Positions 38,223 to 46,910 of a stretch of DNA of 64,000 nt are shown piece after piece; the stretch's first letter is position 1, and each line of letters opens with the position of its first letter. Source of the DNA: an uncultured Lachnospiraceae bacterium (GTDB taxonomy: Bacteria > Bacillota > Clostridia > Lachnospirales > Lachnospiraceae); assembly GCA_947089905.1 (NCBI GenBank), contig CAMUMG010000008.1, positions 87,482-151,481 of the forward strand, in the 5' to 3' direction. The notes under the pieces were generated by a model. It searched no databases. It was not told the origin of the DNA and was given only the letters and a program-made list of their open reading frames with translations. A program made the position numbers and the translations under genes.

Positions 38223-39278
38223 ATGCTTACTATCATCGGACAAATATTACGAATTATAGGCATAGGCTTGGCAGGTTTAGCAGGTATTCTGCTGTTATTT
38301 GTGCTGCTCGTACTCTTTGTTCCTTTACGTTACCGTGGCACACTGTCAAAAAAAACAGAGGGACAACAAGTAGATATTCGTATAGGATGGCTATTCCGGC
38401 TATTGTCTGCAAGAATTTATTGGACAGGAGAAAAACCTAAAATTACATTGCGGATTGCTGGAATTACCCTTTTCGACAGTACAAAGCCAAAAAAACAAAA
38501 AAAATTACAAGATACAAAAGAACTTTATATAGAAGAAAAAGAAGAGATACAACAAATACAACCAGAGATCACTGAAATGAATACAGAGAAACAAAAACCA
38601 GAGAAACAAGATTCGGTTTCTGAGTCTGTATCTTTAGAGGAAAATAAATTAGAGGAAGAAAAATTAGAAGAAGAAAAATTAGAAGAAGAAAAATTAGAAG
38701 AACTAGAAACATCAGAAATTAAATCACAAGGATGGAAAGTTTGGGAGCTTCTAAAACAGTTGAAAGACTGGATCTGTTCTAAGGTGATATGGATAAAAAA
38801 TCAAATTCGGTTTATCCTATCTTTGATATGGTCAGGAATAGATTTTTTAATGAATCTAAAAAAACGCCTAAAAGAGATAGGAGAAAAAATAGGTAAACTT
38901 AGAACAAAAGCAGGATTAATACAAACATTTTTTAGAGAGAGTGACAACAAAACTGGAATAAAAGCGGTTTTTGGAATACTAAAAATGGTAGGGAAACATG
39001 TTCTACCTACTAAACTTTCAGGAAGAGTTGTATTTGGAACAGGGGATGCCTATTCAACGACACAAATACTGGTATACACAGCAATGTTTTATGGGTTTTA
39101 CGGAAATAATTTTGACCTTCAGGCAGATTTTGAACAAAAGCGTCTGGAAGTTGAGATAAAATTAAAGGGAAGAATAAGACCTTTTAAACTTTTACTTTAT
39201 CTCTTCAAATTATGGAGAACAGCAGAGTTTAAACAATTATTACGAAATATAAAGAAGTTAAAGGAGGAACTGTTATAA
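38223..39278 (+). CDS. DUF2953 domain protein with Glu/Lys-Leu repeats
   Basis: A 351-residue protein. An N-terminal helix (about 5-32) anchors it, followed by VDIRIGWLFRLLSARIYW, typical of DUF2953. Residues ~100-165 are a low-complexity acidic linker with a KLEEE unit repeated about four times. The C-terminal part (FGTGDAYSTTQILVYTAMFYG ... RIRPFKLLLYLFKLW) is the second conserved block. The stop overlaps the start of gerW (TAATG). DUF2953 genes are typically linked to gerW/ytfJ, suggesting a sporulation or germination role. Confidence 0.83.
   Translation: MLTIIGQILRIIGIGLAGLAGILLLFVLLVLFVPLRYRGTLSKKTEGQQVDIRIGWLFRLLSARIYWTGEKPKITLRIAGITLFDSTKPKKQKKLQDTKELYIEEKEEIQQIQPEITEMNTEKQKPEKQDSVSESVSLEENKLEEEKLEEEKLEEEKLEELETSEIKSQGWKVWELLKQLKDWICSKVIWIKNQIRFILSLIWSGIDFLMNLKKRLKEIGEKIGKLRTKAGLIQTFFRESDNKTGIKAVFGILKMVGKHVLPTKLSGRVVFGTGDAYSTTQILVYTAMFYGFYGNNFDLQADFEQKRLEVEIKLKGRIRPFKLLLYLFKLWRTAEFKQLLRNIKKLKEELL
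38646..38704 (+). repeat. 15-base tandem repeat, about four copies
   Basis: The unit AAATTAGAAGAAGAA occurs about four times in tandem inside the DUF2953 gene, encoding repeated KLEEE. Because the unit is a multiple of three, copy-number changes would keep the frame. Confidence 0.85.
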
Positions 39279-39703
39279 TGGCAGATCAAAATTTCAGTGC
39301 AACAGCAGAAGCATTATTTAAAGGAATGGATGCCTTTTTAACTACAAAAACAGTTGTTGGGGAAGCAGTAAAATTTGAAGATGGAACGATAGTCCTTCCT
39401 CTAGTAGACGTCAGTTTTGCAGTAGGAGCAGGAGCATTTGTTAAATCTGACGGAAATAACTCTGGAGGAGCAATGACTGGAAAAATGTCACCAAGTTCTG
39501 TTCTTGTTATTCAAAATGGACATACAAGATTAGTAAATGTAAAGAATCAAGATACTATTACAAAGTTGTTAGATATGGTTCCAGATGTGATTGATAAGTT
39601 TACTCAAGCACCAGAGGAAAAACAGCAAAATGCAGATATAGATGCAAAGGCAGCAGAGGTATTTGAACAAAAAGAATCTATACAAGAGGAAGAAAATCAA
39701 TAG
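39278..39703 (+). CDS. gerW: GerW family sporulation protein (YtfJ)
   Basis: A 141-residue protein matching the GerW/YtfJ family over residues 1-110: TTKTVVGEAVKFEDGTIVLPLVDVSFAVGAG, SGGAMTGKMSPSSVLVIQNGHTRLVNV. The tail is Gln/Glu-rich and variable. In Bacillus the protein is made in the forespore and is needed for normal L-alanine germination. Its presence supports a spore-forming host. An AAGGAGG site precedes the ATG, which overlaps the DUF2953 stop. Confidence 0.9.
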   Translation: MADQNFSATAEALFKGMDAFLTTKTVVGEAVKFEDGTIVLPLVDVSFAVGAGAFVKSDGNNSGGAMTGKMSPSSVLVIQNGHTRLVNVKNQDTITKLLDMVPDVIDKFTQAPEEKQQNADIDAKAAEVFEQKESIQEEENQ

Positions 39704-39737
39704 AAAAGGGATTTTGAGAAAATTATAAATTTTCTTC

Positions 39738-39766
39738 TTGCATTTTGTTTCTGCTTCTGATAGAAT
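39738..39766 (+). promoter_or_regulatory. Sigma-A promoter for rpmB
   Basis: TTGCAT (39738-39743) and TAGAAT (39761-39766) with a 17-base spacer lie between gerW and rpmB, leaving a 58-base leader. Confidence 0.65.
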
Positions 39767-39824
39767 GAATGTGTTTGTGGACTATATTGTCCTAGAGTGT
39801 AATGGATGTAAGGAGGTGCTTTCG

Positions 39825-40022
39825 TTGGCAAGATGTGCAATTTGTGATAAAGGAGCTCATTTTGGAAAATCGGTCAGCCATACTAGAAGTAATGTTTCTG
39901 GAAGATCAAACAGAATGTGGAAATCCAATGTAAAATCGGTTCGTGTTAAGGTAAATGGTGCAACAAAGAAAATGTATGTTTGTACTTCCTGTTTAAGAGC
40001 CGGTAAAGTAGAACGTGCTTAG
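39825..40022 (+). CDS. rpmB: 50S ribosomal protein L28
   Basis: A 65-residue ribosomal protein: ARCAICDKGAHFGKSVSHTR, RSNRMWKSNVKSVRV and CTSCLRAGKVERA. Cys pairs CAIC and CTSC are those of the zinc-binding L28 form. The start is TTG at 39825, placed by AAGGAGGTG at 39810-39817; an in-frame ATG further upstream would add residues that do not belong to L28. It stands alone, with its own promoter and a strong terminator. Confidence 0.95.
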   Translation: MARCAICDKGAHFGKSVSHTRSNVSGRSNRMWKSNVKSVRVKVNGATKKMYVCTSCLRAGKVERA

Positions 40023-40038
40023 AGAAAAAGAATGTACT

Positions 40039-40064
40039 GGGTGTCAAGAGTTGACACCCTTTTC
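40039..40064 (+). terminator. Rho-independent terminator after rpmB
   Basis: The perfect stem GGGTGTCAA / TTGACACCC with loop GAG (40039-40059) is followed by TTTTCTT. Confidence 0.93.
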
Positions 40065-40103
40065 TTATGGAATAAAATATTTATATAAAGAGGAACTTTT
40101 TTG

Positions 40104-40241
40104 TCAGCAGCAAAATAGATGATAGCCAAGAAATAGGCAGATTAAGATAAGACATACAGCAAGGATACCATTAGTAAGAAAAAACATGATGATCATGCCT
40201 ACAGCAATCCAAAATAAAATAAAACCCAACATTCGTTTCAT
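40104..40241 (-). CDS. Small membrane protein, 45 residues
   Basis: A short minus-strand frame with GGGAGGG seven bases before its ATG, in the otherwise empty 380-base gap after rpmB. The product begins MKRMLGFILFWIAVGMIIM and ends FLGYHLFCC, so it has two membrane helices with a short turn (LTNGIL). Similar tiny proteins with a Cys-Cys end occur in Lachnospiraceae. A TATAAT-like -10 occurs on the minus strand at 40271-40276. Function is unknown. Confidence 0.65.
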   Translation of the reverse strand: MKRMLGFILFWIAVGMIIMFFLTNGILAVCLILICLFLGYHLFCC

Positions 40242-40330
40242 AAAAAGTCCCTCCCAATCCACTTATTCTTATTATATTCACGTTTTAAATGCTTGGTGCA
40301 TGATTAATTTTTTAAATCTGAGAAAAAGTA

Positions 40331-40359
40331 TTTCTTTTTTCTATAAAACAGGTTATAAT
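40331..40359 (+). promoter_or_regulatory. Possible promoter for the Asp23/FakA-like operon
   Basis: TATAAT (40354-40359) lies 17 bases after a weak -35-like TTTCTT (40331-40336), about 43 bases before the Asp23 gene. Confidence 0.4.
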
Positions 40360-40401
40360 ATAATTATGGTAGAAGTAAGAAAATAGATTGGAGGGCATAC
40401 A

Positions 40402-40758
40402 ATGAATGGAACAATGTTTACCCATTTGGGTGAAATAGAAGTAGATAGTGCAGTACTTAAAAAGTATGCAGGTTCTTCGGCTGTAGAATGTTTCGGTGTT
40501 GTCGGAATGGCTTCTGTCAGTGTAAAAGATGGACTTGCCAAACTTCTACGCAGAGAAAGTTTAAGTCATGGAGTTAACGTGATAATAAGGGATAATAAGC
40601 TTACTATAGATCTTCATATTATTGTTTCTTACGGTGTCAGCATTTCTGCGGTTGCTCAAAACCTTGTAGAGAATGTAAAATACAAAATAGAAGAATTTGC
40701 TGGCATGGAAGTCGAGAAAATAAATATTTTTGTTGAAGGCGTAAGAGTCATCGACTAA
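40402..40758 (+). CDS. Asp23/Gls24 family envelope stress protein
   Basis: A 118-residue protein. TMFTHLGEIEVDSAVLKKYAG, AVECFGVVGMASV and LTIDLHIIVSYGVSISAVAQNLVENVKYKIEE match the DUF322/Asp23 fold throughout. Members localise at the membrane or act in envelope stress and lipid homeostasis. This copy is the YloU-like form commonly encoded directly upstream of the DAK2 (FakA/YloV) gene, as here, 20 bases away and in the same operon. Confidence 0.92.
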   Translation: MNGTMFTHLGEIEVDSAVLKKYAGSSAVECFGVVGMASVSVKDGLAKLLRRESLSHGVNVIIRDNKLTIDLHIIVSYGVSISAVAQNLVENVKYKIEEFAGMEVEKINIFVEGVRVID

Positions 40759-40778
40759 GGTGTAAGGAGGAACGATCA

Positions 40779-42470
40779 GTGGCTTTGAAACAAATAGATG
40801 CAAAGCTTTTTCAAAAAATGTTTCTTGGTGGAGCGTTAAGCATCGAGGCAAGGAAAGAAGAGATCAATGAACTGAATGTATTTCCAGTACCAGATGGGGA
40901 TACTGGAACAAATATGACACTGACAATTATGGCAGCAGCAAAAGAAGTTAGTCAGTTAGAAGAACCAACGATGGAAACTTTAGCAAAGGCAATTTCTAGT
41001 GGTTCACTGCGTGGTGCAAGAGGAAATTCAGGGGTTATTTTATCTCAGTTATTCCGTGGATTTACGAAGGAAGTTAAAAATTGTACTGTAATTGATGTTA
41101 CTGTTATGGCAGCTGCCTTATCTAAGGCAGTAGAAACAGCATATAAAGCAGTTATGAAGCCAAAGGAGGGTACAATTTTAACAGTAGCAAGAGGAGGTGC
41201 AGAAAAGGCCGCTGAACTTGCAATGGAAACAGACGATCTGGAATATTTTTGTGCGGAGATCTTAAAGCATATGGAAGCAGTCTTAGAAAAGACACCAGAT
41301 CTTTTGCCAGTATTAAAAGAAGCAGGAGTGGTAGATTCGGGTGGACAAGGACTTTTAGTAGTATTACAGGGTGCCTATGATGTCATGCTAGGCAAACAAG
41401 TACAGTTTGAAGAAGGAACTAGTCCAGTAAAACAGAAAACTTCTCCTACAGTTTCTACAGAACAGATTGAAACTTCAGAAATTAAATTTGGTTATTGTAC
41501 AGAATTTATCATTATGTTAGAAAAACAGTATGATACTGAAACGGAAAGGGAATTTAAGTCCTATTTAGAATCACTAGGAGATTCTATTGTTGTAGTTTCA
41601 GATGAAGATATTGTCAAGGTTCACGTACATACCAATGATCCTGGACTGGCTATTCAGAGAGCATTGACGTATGGTTCGTTGACCAAGATGAAAATCGACA
41701 ATATGAGAGAAGAACATCATGAAAAAGTAATCAAAGAGGCAGAACGACAGGCAGCAAGAAAAAAAGAAGATATACCACAAAGAAAAGAAGAAAAGATTGA
41801 AGTACCAAGAAAACCAGTAGGATTTGTAGCAGTTTCTATTGGAGAGGGCATGAATGAGATTTTTAGGGGACTGGGCGTAGATTATTTAATTGAAGGCGGT
41901 CAAACTATGAATCCAAGTACAGAAGATATGCTCACAGCAATCGAACAGGTCAATGCGGATACCATTTTTATTTTCCCTAACAATAGTAATATAATTTTGG
42001 CAGCAGAACAGGCAAAGAAACTGACAAAAGATAAACAAATTATAGTTATTCCATCTAGGACTGTACCACAGGGAATTACAGCATTAATTAATTATGTATT
42101 TGATAAACCAGCACAAGAAAATGAAAAACATATGACAGAAGAGATGAAGCATGTCAAAACGGGACAGATAACGTATGCAGTACGCGATACTAACATCGAT
42201 GGAAAAGAAATTAAGCAAGGAGATATCATGGGGCTAAATGATAAGACAATTCTTGTAGTTGGAGAAAAGCCTAAAGATACAGCATATGATTTGCTTTGTC
42301 AAATGATAGAACAAGATGATGAGTTAGTTAGTATTTACTATGGAAAAGAAACACAAGAAGAGGAAGCTTCTCAACTGGCAGATAAAATTTCAAAAGAGTA
42401 TCCTCAACTGGATGTTGAAATCCATATGGGTGGACAGCCGATTTATTACTATATTATATCTGTAGAGTAG
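40779..42470 (+). CDS. fakA: DAK2 domain fatty acid kinase subunit, FakA/YloV family
   Basis: A 563-residue protein. The DhaL/DAK2 kinase domain (about 1-200) has the metal/ATP site NELNVFPVPDGDTGTNM and SGSLRGARGNSGVILSQLFRG, and GVVDSGGQGL. The middle and C-terminal YloV domain includes FIFPNNSNIILAAEQA and ends with IHMGGQPIYYY. Family knowledge: FakA phosphorylates fatty acids bound by DegV-like FakB proteins; no fakB is nearby. The start is GTG at 40779 with AAGGAGG just before. It is co-transcribed with the Asp23 gene. Confidence 0.92.
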   Translation: MALKQIDAKLFQKMFLGGALSIEARKEEINELNVFPVPDGDTGTNMTLTIMAAAKEVSQLEEPTMETLAKAISSGSLRGARGNSGVILSQLFRGFTKEVKNCTVIDVTVMAAALSKAVETAYKAVMKPKEGTILTVARGGAEKAAELAMETDDLEYFCAEILKHMEAVLEKTPDLLPVLKEAGVVDSGGQGLLVVLQGAYDVMLGKQVQFEEGTSPVKQKTSPTVSTEQIETSEIKFGYCTEFIIMLEKQYDTETEREFKSYLESLGDSIVVVSDEDIVKVHVHTNDPGLAIQRALTYGSLTKMKIDNMREEHHEKVIKEAERQAARKKEDIPQRKEEKIEVPRKPVGFVAVSIGEGMNEIFRGLGVDYLIEGGQTMNPSTEDMLTAIEQVNADTIFIFPNNSNIILAAEQAKKLTKDKQIIVIPSRTVPQGITALINYVFDKPAQENEKHMTEEMKHVKTGQITYAVRDTNIDGKEIKQGDIMGLNDKTILVVGEKPKDTAYDLLCQMIEQDDELVSIYYGKETQEEEASQLADKISKEYPQLDVEIHMGGQPIYYYIISVE

Positions 42471-42550
42471 AAGAAATAGGGGAAAATATGCTTTGGTTTC
42501 CATTATATGGAGATCAGGGCGTATTTTTTTATGTTGGAGAGGGGGATTTT

Positions 42551-44584
42551 ATGGAACTTTCGGATCCTATAACTCGGATTAAAGGAATTGGAGAAAAAAA
42601 GGCAAAAGATTTCGAAAAGCTTGATATTTATACAGTTTTAGAACTATTAGAACATTATCCAGAACGCTATGAAAATTATGAAGAAGCTAAATCAATTTCG
42701 GATTTGATAGAGGGAGAATTTGTTGCTATTCAGGGATGGATTGTGAGTGTAACAGAAGTGAAAAAAGTAAAAAATCTTCAAATTATTTCCTGTAAAGTAC
42801 AAGATTCTTCAGGTTCTATTTGGATTTCATGGTTTAACCAACCCTATTTAAAAAATATACTTCGAAGAGGCTATCGTTTTATTTTTCGAGGGAAAGTGGT
42901 TAATAAAAATACATCTCTTATCATGCAGCAACCAAAAATTTATAAAGAGGAAGAGTATGAAGCACTACTATATATTTTACAACCAATCTATACATTAACA
43001 GATGGACTGACAAATCATGCGATCTCAAAGGCAGTAAAACAAGTGTTAGATATATTGGTACTTTCTGATTTCTTACCAAAACGAGTTCAAACGGAATATT
43101 CCTTAATTACAAGAAAAGATGCAGTATCTGAAATTCATTTCCCAAAAAATTTAAAAACAGCATTAGAAGCAAGAAGACGGCTTGTATTCGATGAATTTTT
43201 TCTATTTAGTTTGGCATTACGACAATTAAAAGAAACGAAATTAGTTCAAAAAAATAATTTTGTGATGCAGCCACAGCCAGATATTGATAGACTGATAAAA
43301 TCACTACCATATGAGTTGACTAATGCACAAAAAAAGGTATGGGAAGAAATTTATTTGGATATGACCAAAGAGGGTATGATGAATCGTTTAGTTCAGGGAG
43401 ATGTAGGCTCTGGAAAAACTATTTTAGCAATTTTAGCTCTTTTTTTAACTGCCCTAAATGGCTGTCAAGGGTGTCTTATGGTGCCTACAGAAGTTTTAGC
43501 AAAGCAGCATTATGAAGAAATTTATAGATTATTATCCTCTTATGGAATTGAATGTTGCCTTTTAACTGGTTCAACAACAGCAGCGGTAAAACGCAGACTA
43601 TATCAGCAAATAGAAGATCATGAGGTGGATATTATTATTGGAACACATGCTTTAATTCAAGAAAAAGTAATTTATGATAAACTTGCTTTAGTTATAACAG
43701 ACGAGCAGCATCGATTCGGAGTAAGACAGAGGGAACGATTAGAAAGCAAAGGGAATCATCCTCATGTATTAGTTATGAGTGCAACTCCAATTCCACGTAC
43801 TCTTGCGATTATTTTATATGGAGATTTGGATATTTCTATATTAAATGAATTACCAGCAAATCGACTTCCAATTAAAAATTGTGTTGTGGATACTAAATAT
43901 CGTCAGACAGCATACCAGTTTATAGAACAACAAGTAAAACAAGGGCATCAAGCATATGTAATTTGCCCTATGGTAGAAGAAAGCGAAATTATGGAGGCAG
44001 AAAATGTAATCGCATATACACAACAATTAAAGGAGATATTAGGTGAACAAATCCGAGTAGAATATCTACATGGAAAAATGAAAGCAAGAGAAAAAGAATC
44101 TATTATGGAAAGATTTGCAGGCGGCTTGATTCAAGTCTTAGTTTCTACAACAGTGGTAGAAGTTGGGATTAATGTACCAAATGCTACAGTGATGATGATA
44201 GAAAATGCAGAGAGGTTTGGGCTTGCACAGCTGCATCAGCTCCGAGGTCGTGTTGGAAGAGGAAAATATCAGTCATATTGTGTTTTAGTCAGTAGTTCTA
44301 CAAAAGAAGAAACTTTAGAACGCCTTGAAATTTTAAATAAATCTAACGATGGTTTTTATATTGCAGAAGAAGATTTAAAACTGCGGGGACCAGGAGATGT
44401 ATTTGGAATCCGACAAAGTGGAGAAATGGTATTTAAATTGGGAGATATTTATCAAGATGCAAAAACATTAAAAGAAGCAAATCAGGCAGCAGATACTCTA
44501 ACAGACGAAGAATATCAGTTCGTATTAGAAAATTATCCAGCATTACAGGATCGAATGATACAGTTAGGATCGGGAAAGCTTTAA
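42551..44584 (+). CDS. recG: ATP-dependent DNA helicase RecG
   Basis: A 677-residue branch-migration helicase. An N-terminal helical region and OB-fold wedge (about 55-140) are followed by Walker A GDVGSGKTILA (about 283), DEQHRFG (motif II), VMSATPIPRTLA (motif III), VSTTVVEVGINVPNA and LHQLRGRVGRG (motif VI), then the TRG-like end. It rescues stalled replication forks. An in-frame ATG at 42488 would add 21 residues, but the GAGAGGGGG site before 42551 and the family N-terminus (MELSDPITRIKGIG) support the shorter start. Confidence 0.94.
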   Translation: MELSDPITRIKGIGEKKAKDFEKLDIYTVLELLEHYPERYENYEEAKSISDLIEGEFVAIQGWIVSVTEVKKVKNLQIISCKVQDSSGSIWISWFNQPYLKNILRRGYRFIFRGKVVNKNTSLIMQQPKIYKEEEYEALLYILQPIYTLTDGLTNHAISKAVKQVLDILVLSDFLPKRVQTEYSLITRKDAVSEIHFPKNLKTALEARRRLVFDEFFLFSLALRQLKETKLVQKNNFVMQPQPDIDRLIKSLPYELTNAQKKVWEEIYLDMTKEGMMNRLVQGDVGSGKTILAILALFLTALNGCQGCLMVPTEVLAKQHYEEIYRLLSSYGIECCLLTGSTTAAVKRRLYQQIEDHEVDIIIGTHALIQEKVIYDKLALVITDEQHRFGVRQRERLESKGNHPHVLVMSATPIPRTLAIILYGDLDISILNELPANRLPIKNCVVDTKYRQTAYQFIEQQVKQGHQAYVICPMVEESEIMEAENVIAYTQQLKEILGEQIRVEYLHGKMKAREKESIMERFAGGLIQVLVSTTVVEVGINVPNATVMMIENAERFGLAQLHQLRGRVGRGKYQSYCVLVSSSTKEETLERLEILNKSNDGFYIAEEDLKLRGPGDVFGIRQSGEMVFKLGDIYQDAKTLKEANQAADTLTDEEYQFVLENYPALQDRMIQLGSGKL

Positions 44585-44729
44585 TATTTGGATTGAAACA
44601 ACAATTTTACTTTCCTTTTTCGAAAAAGTGTAGTATAATCTATTACCATAAAGTTTACATCCAAAAATTGTTCCCGTGGATTAAGTGAAAGATTTTTTTG
44701 TTTGATTTCAGATAATGGGGGAAGAAATA

Positions 44730-46895
44730 ATGCAGACTAATACAAATCATACCTTGTATTTGGTTGCGAATGAAAATTATCGTATGCTCACATGGTATTG
44801 CGAACTATTAGAAAAGGAGAGTTATTGGGAACAGCCACAAAAAATATTGGGCTATTCTATTTATGAATTTTTAGAGCTATATACTAGTGCATTACTTATC
44901 AGGTTAGCAGATACTTTAGAAAAGACAGATCAAGAGCATAGAAAATTTATTCTCACAATTATGAAACAAAATCTGCTAAATCTATCAGCAAAAGAAGAGA
45001 TTTCTCAGAAGACAAAAGAAGAGGCAGAAAGAATTTTGAAAGCACCTCCTATTTTATTGCAGTTATGCGGGCTTAGAGATTTTGAAAAGGCAACGGGAAT
45101 TACAGGGCTCTTTTTTGATGCGTTATTAAATTTGATGCTGACATTTGGAAATTTAGATGGAGAAAAAAATGCAGGAGTATCTGCATTTTTAAAAGAGTTT
45201 TATGAAAAGATAAAAGTTTTTCTATATTACGGAAGTAAGGGAGAGAATCTTTTAGATGAAACGTATTTGTTTTACAAATTATGTAGTGGAGATTTCATAA
45301 GACATACAAAAGGACTTTCTTTGGCAGGGGAAAGTTTTGATATATATTTAGAAGAAACCCTACAGTTTAAATGCCGAAAAAATTTAGACCATAATACTGA
45401 TTTAGATGAACAGAATTTAGAAGAAACACCGTTAGAACAACCGCAACAGCAAATTTTGCAAGAGGCAGATATACAAGCAGAACAGACAAAGGAGCAGATA
45501 GCACAAAAAATAGAAGAAAAACAGACAGAGGAACAGATAATACAGGAAACAGAAGCAGAACAGACAAAAGAGCAGATAGTACAAAAAACAGAAGAACAGA
45601 TTGCAGAAAAAGTAGAAGCAGCGCAGACAGAGAAACAAAACTTAGAAGAAACAAAAATAGAGTCAGAATATAAAGAACAACAAAATTTACAAGAATCAGA
45701 CCAGATTTGTTATCAAGAAATTTTTGAAGACCAGAATTTATTGATACAACAAGAAGAAATTATTTTAGATTCCAATATAGATTCTTCTTGTTCTATGCCA
45801 AAGTCATGGGCAGATCTAAGAATGTGGGCAGATGAAAAAGCGGATATAAAACAAGAACCAGTTTCAGAGCAGGAATCAGTCTGTGAAAAAGAGGAAACAC
45901 ACATTGTGGTTCGCTCTTTAAAAAAAGAGGAAGGACACGCATCACTAGAACAGCTTTTAGAAAAATTAAATCATCTAGTTGGTTTAAAAGAGGTAAAAAA
46001 AGAGATTCATTCTTTAGTGAATTTAATTCAAATTCGTAAGCTTCGTAAGCAATATAATCTTCCAGAAATGGAGATGTCCTATCATATGGTATTTACAGGA
46101 AATCCGGGAACAGGGAAAACAACAGTAGCACGTTTAGTTGCAGAGATCTATAAAGAACTTGGATTACTTAGTAAAGGAACATTAGTAGAAACAGATCGTT
46201 CTGGTTTAGTGGCAGGTTATATTGGTCAGACTGCTTTAAAAGTCAAAGAAGTGATAGAGAGTGCAATGGGGGGTGTCTTATTTATTGATGAGGCTTATTC
46301 TCTTTCAAGTAATTTAGGAGTAAATGATTTTGGTGGAGAGGCAATAGATACATTAGTAAAGTTGATGGAAGATAAAAGAGATGATCTTGTTGTTATTGCC
46401 GCAGGATATACAGAAGAGATGAAGGGATTTTTAAAAGCGAATACAGGACTTGTTTCAAGGTTTAATAAATTTATTGAGTTTCAGGATTATACGAATCAAG
46501 AACTGATTGAAATTTTAAATGCCATGGCAGAAGAAGCGGGATTTCATTTAGAAGAAGAAACAATAGCCATTATTCAAAATTATTTAGAAACAAGAAGTTT
46601 AGAAGAGATGGTAAGTTTTGGAAATGCCCGTGGAATTCGAAATATATTTGAAAAACTTGTGGTCAATCAGGCAAATCGAATTGTCGAATACGAAAAATTG
46701 ACTTTAGATCAGCTTTCATCTATTACAGCAGAGGATGCTGCTTCTTGGAAAAGAGAAAGCAAAAAGCCTAGAAAAAAAACATCAACAAAGTCAAAAGTAG
46801 AGCGGACAAGAACATCTACGAAGGAAAAGGTGGTAGAAAAACCTACTAAGTGTCTAAAAAAACGGGCAGAAATTCATAAATTACAGGATGCTTAA
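44730..46895 (+). CDS. AAA+ ATPase of the SpoVK/CbbX type with long Glu/Gln-rich linker
   Basis: About 721 residues. The first ~210 are an unassigned helical region. About 215-370 is a low-complexity linker of imperfect repeats around QTKEQIAQKIEEK. About 410-690 is a CbbX/SpoVK-type AAA+ module: LVGLKEVKKEIHSLVN, Walker A GNPGTGKTTVA (about 457), pore loop VAGYIGQTA, Walker B GVLFIDEAYSL (about 516), sensor 1 AAGYTEEM and NARGIRNIFE with sensor 2. The tail is Lys-rich. An in-frame ATG at 44715 lacks a good site; GGGGGAAG favours 44730. Relatives act in sporulation or protein remodelling; the target is unknown. Confidence 0.85.
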   Translation: MQTNTNHTLYLVANENYRMLTWYCELLEKESYWEQPQKILGYSIYEFLELYTSALLIRLADTLEKTDQEHRKFILTIMKQNLLNLSAKEEISQKTKEEAERILKAPPILLQLCGLRDFEKATGITGLFFDALLNLMLTFGNLDGEKNAGVSAFLKEFYEKIKVFLYYGSKGENLLDETYLFYKLCSGDFIRHTKGLSLAGESFDIYLEETLQFKCRKNLDHNTDLDEQNLEETPLEQPQQQILQEADIQAEQTKEQIAQKIEEKQTEEQIIQETEAEQTKEQIVQKTEEQIAEKVEAAQTEKQNLEETKIESEYKEQQNLQESDQICYQEIFEDQNLLIQQEEIILDSNIDSSCSMPKSWADLRMWADEKADIKQEPVSEQESVCEKEETHIVVRSLKKEEGHASLEQLLEKLNHLVGLKEVKKEIHSLVNLIQIRKLRKQYNLPEMEMSYHMVFTGNPGTGKTTVARLVAEIYKELGLLSKGTLVETDRSGLVAGYIGQTALKVKEVIESAMGGVLFIDEAYSLSSNLGVNDFGGEAIDTLVKLMEDKRDDLVVIAAGYTEEMKGFLKANTGLVSRFNKFIEFQDYTNQELIEILNAMAEEAGFHLEEETIAIIQNYLETRSLEEMVSFGNARGIRNIFEKLVVNQANRIVEYEKLTLDQLSSITAEDAASWKRESKKPRKKTSTKSKVERTRTSTKEKVVEKPTKCLKKRAEIHKLQDA
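45478..45640 (+). repeat. Imperfect tandem repeat in the AAA+ linker
   Basis: Imperfect copies of a unit built on GAACAGACAAAAGAGCAGATA recur through this stretch and encode the QTxEQI linker. Drift between copies indicates repeated internal duplication. Confidence 0.7.
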
Positions 46896-46910
46896 ATACA
46901 GGAGAATTTT

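Noticed and set aside
40186..40386. Plus-strand frame of 66 codons in the gap after rpmB
   Set aside because: It has no ribosome binding site and lies partly opposite the better supported small minus-strand membrane gene.
42488..42550. Longer RecG start with 21 extra residues
   Set aside because: A site exists at AGGGG, but the extra residues are hydrophobic and not RecG-like, while GAGAGGGGG before 42551 and the family N-terminus support the shorter form.
45367..45654. Long open minus-strand frame rich in Leu, Phe and Cys
   Set aside because: It is the mirror of the Glu/Gln repeat linker of the AAA+ gene, with repeat-driven composition and no ribosome binding site.
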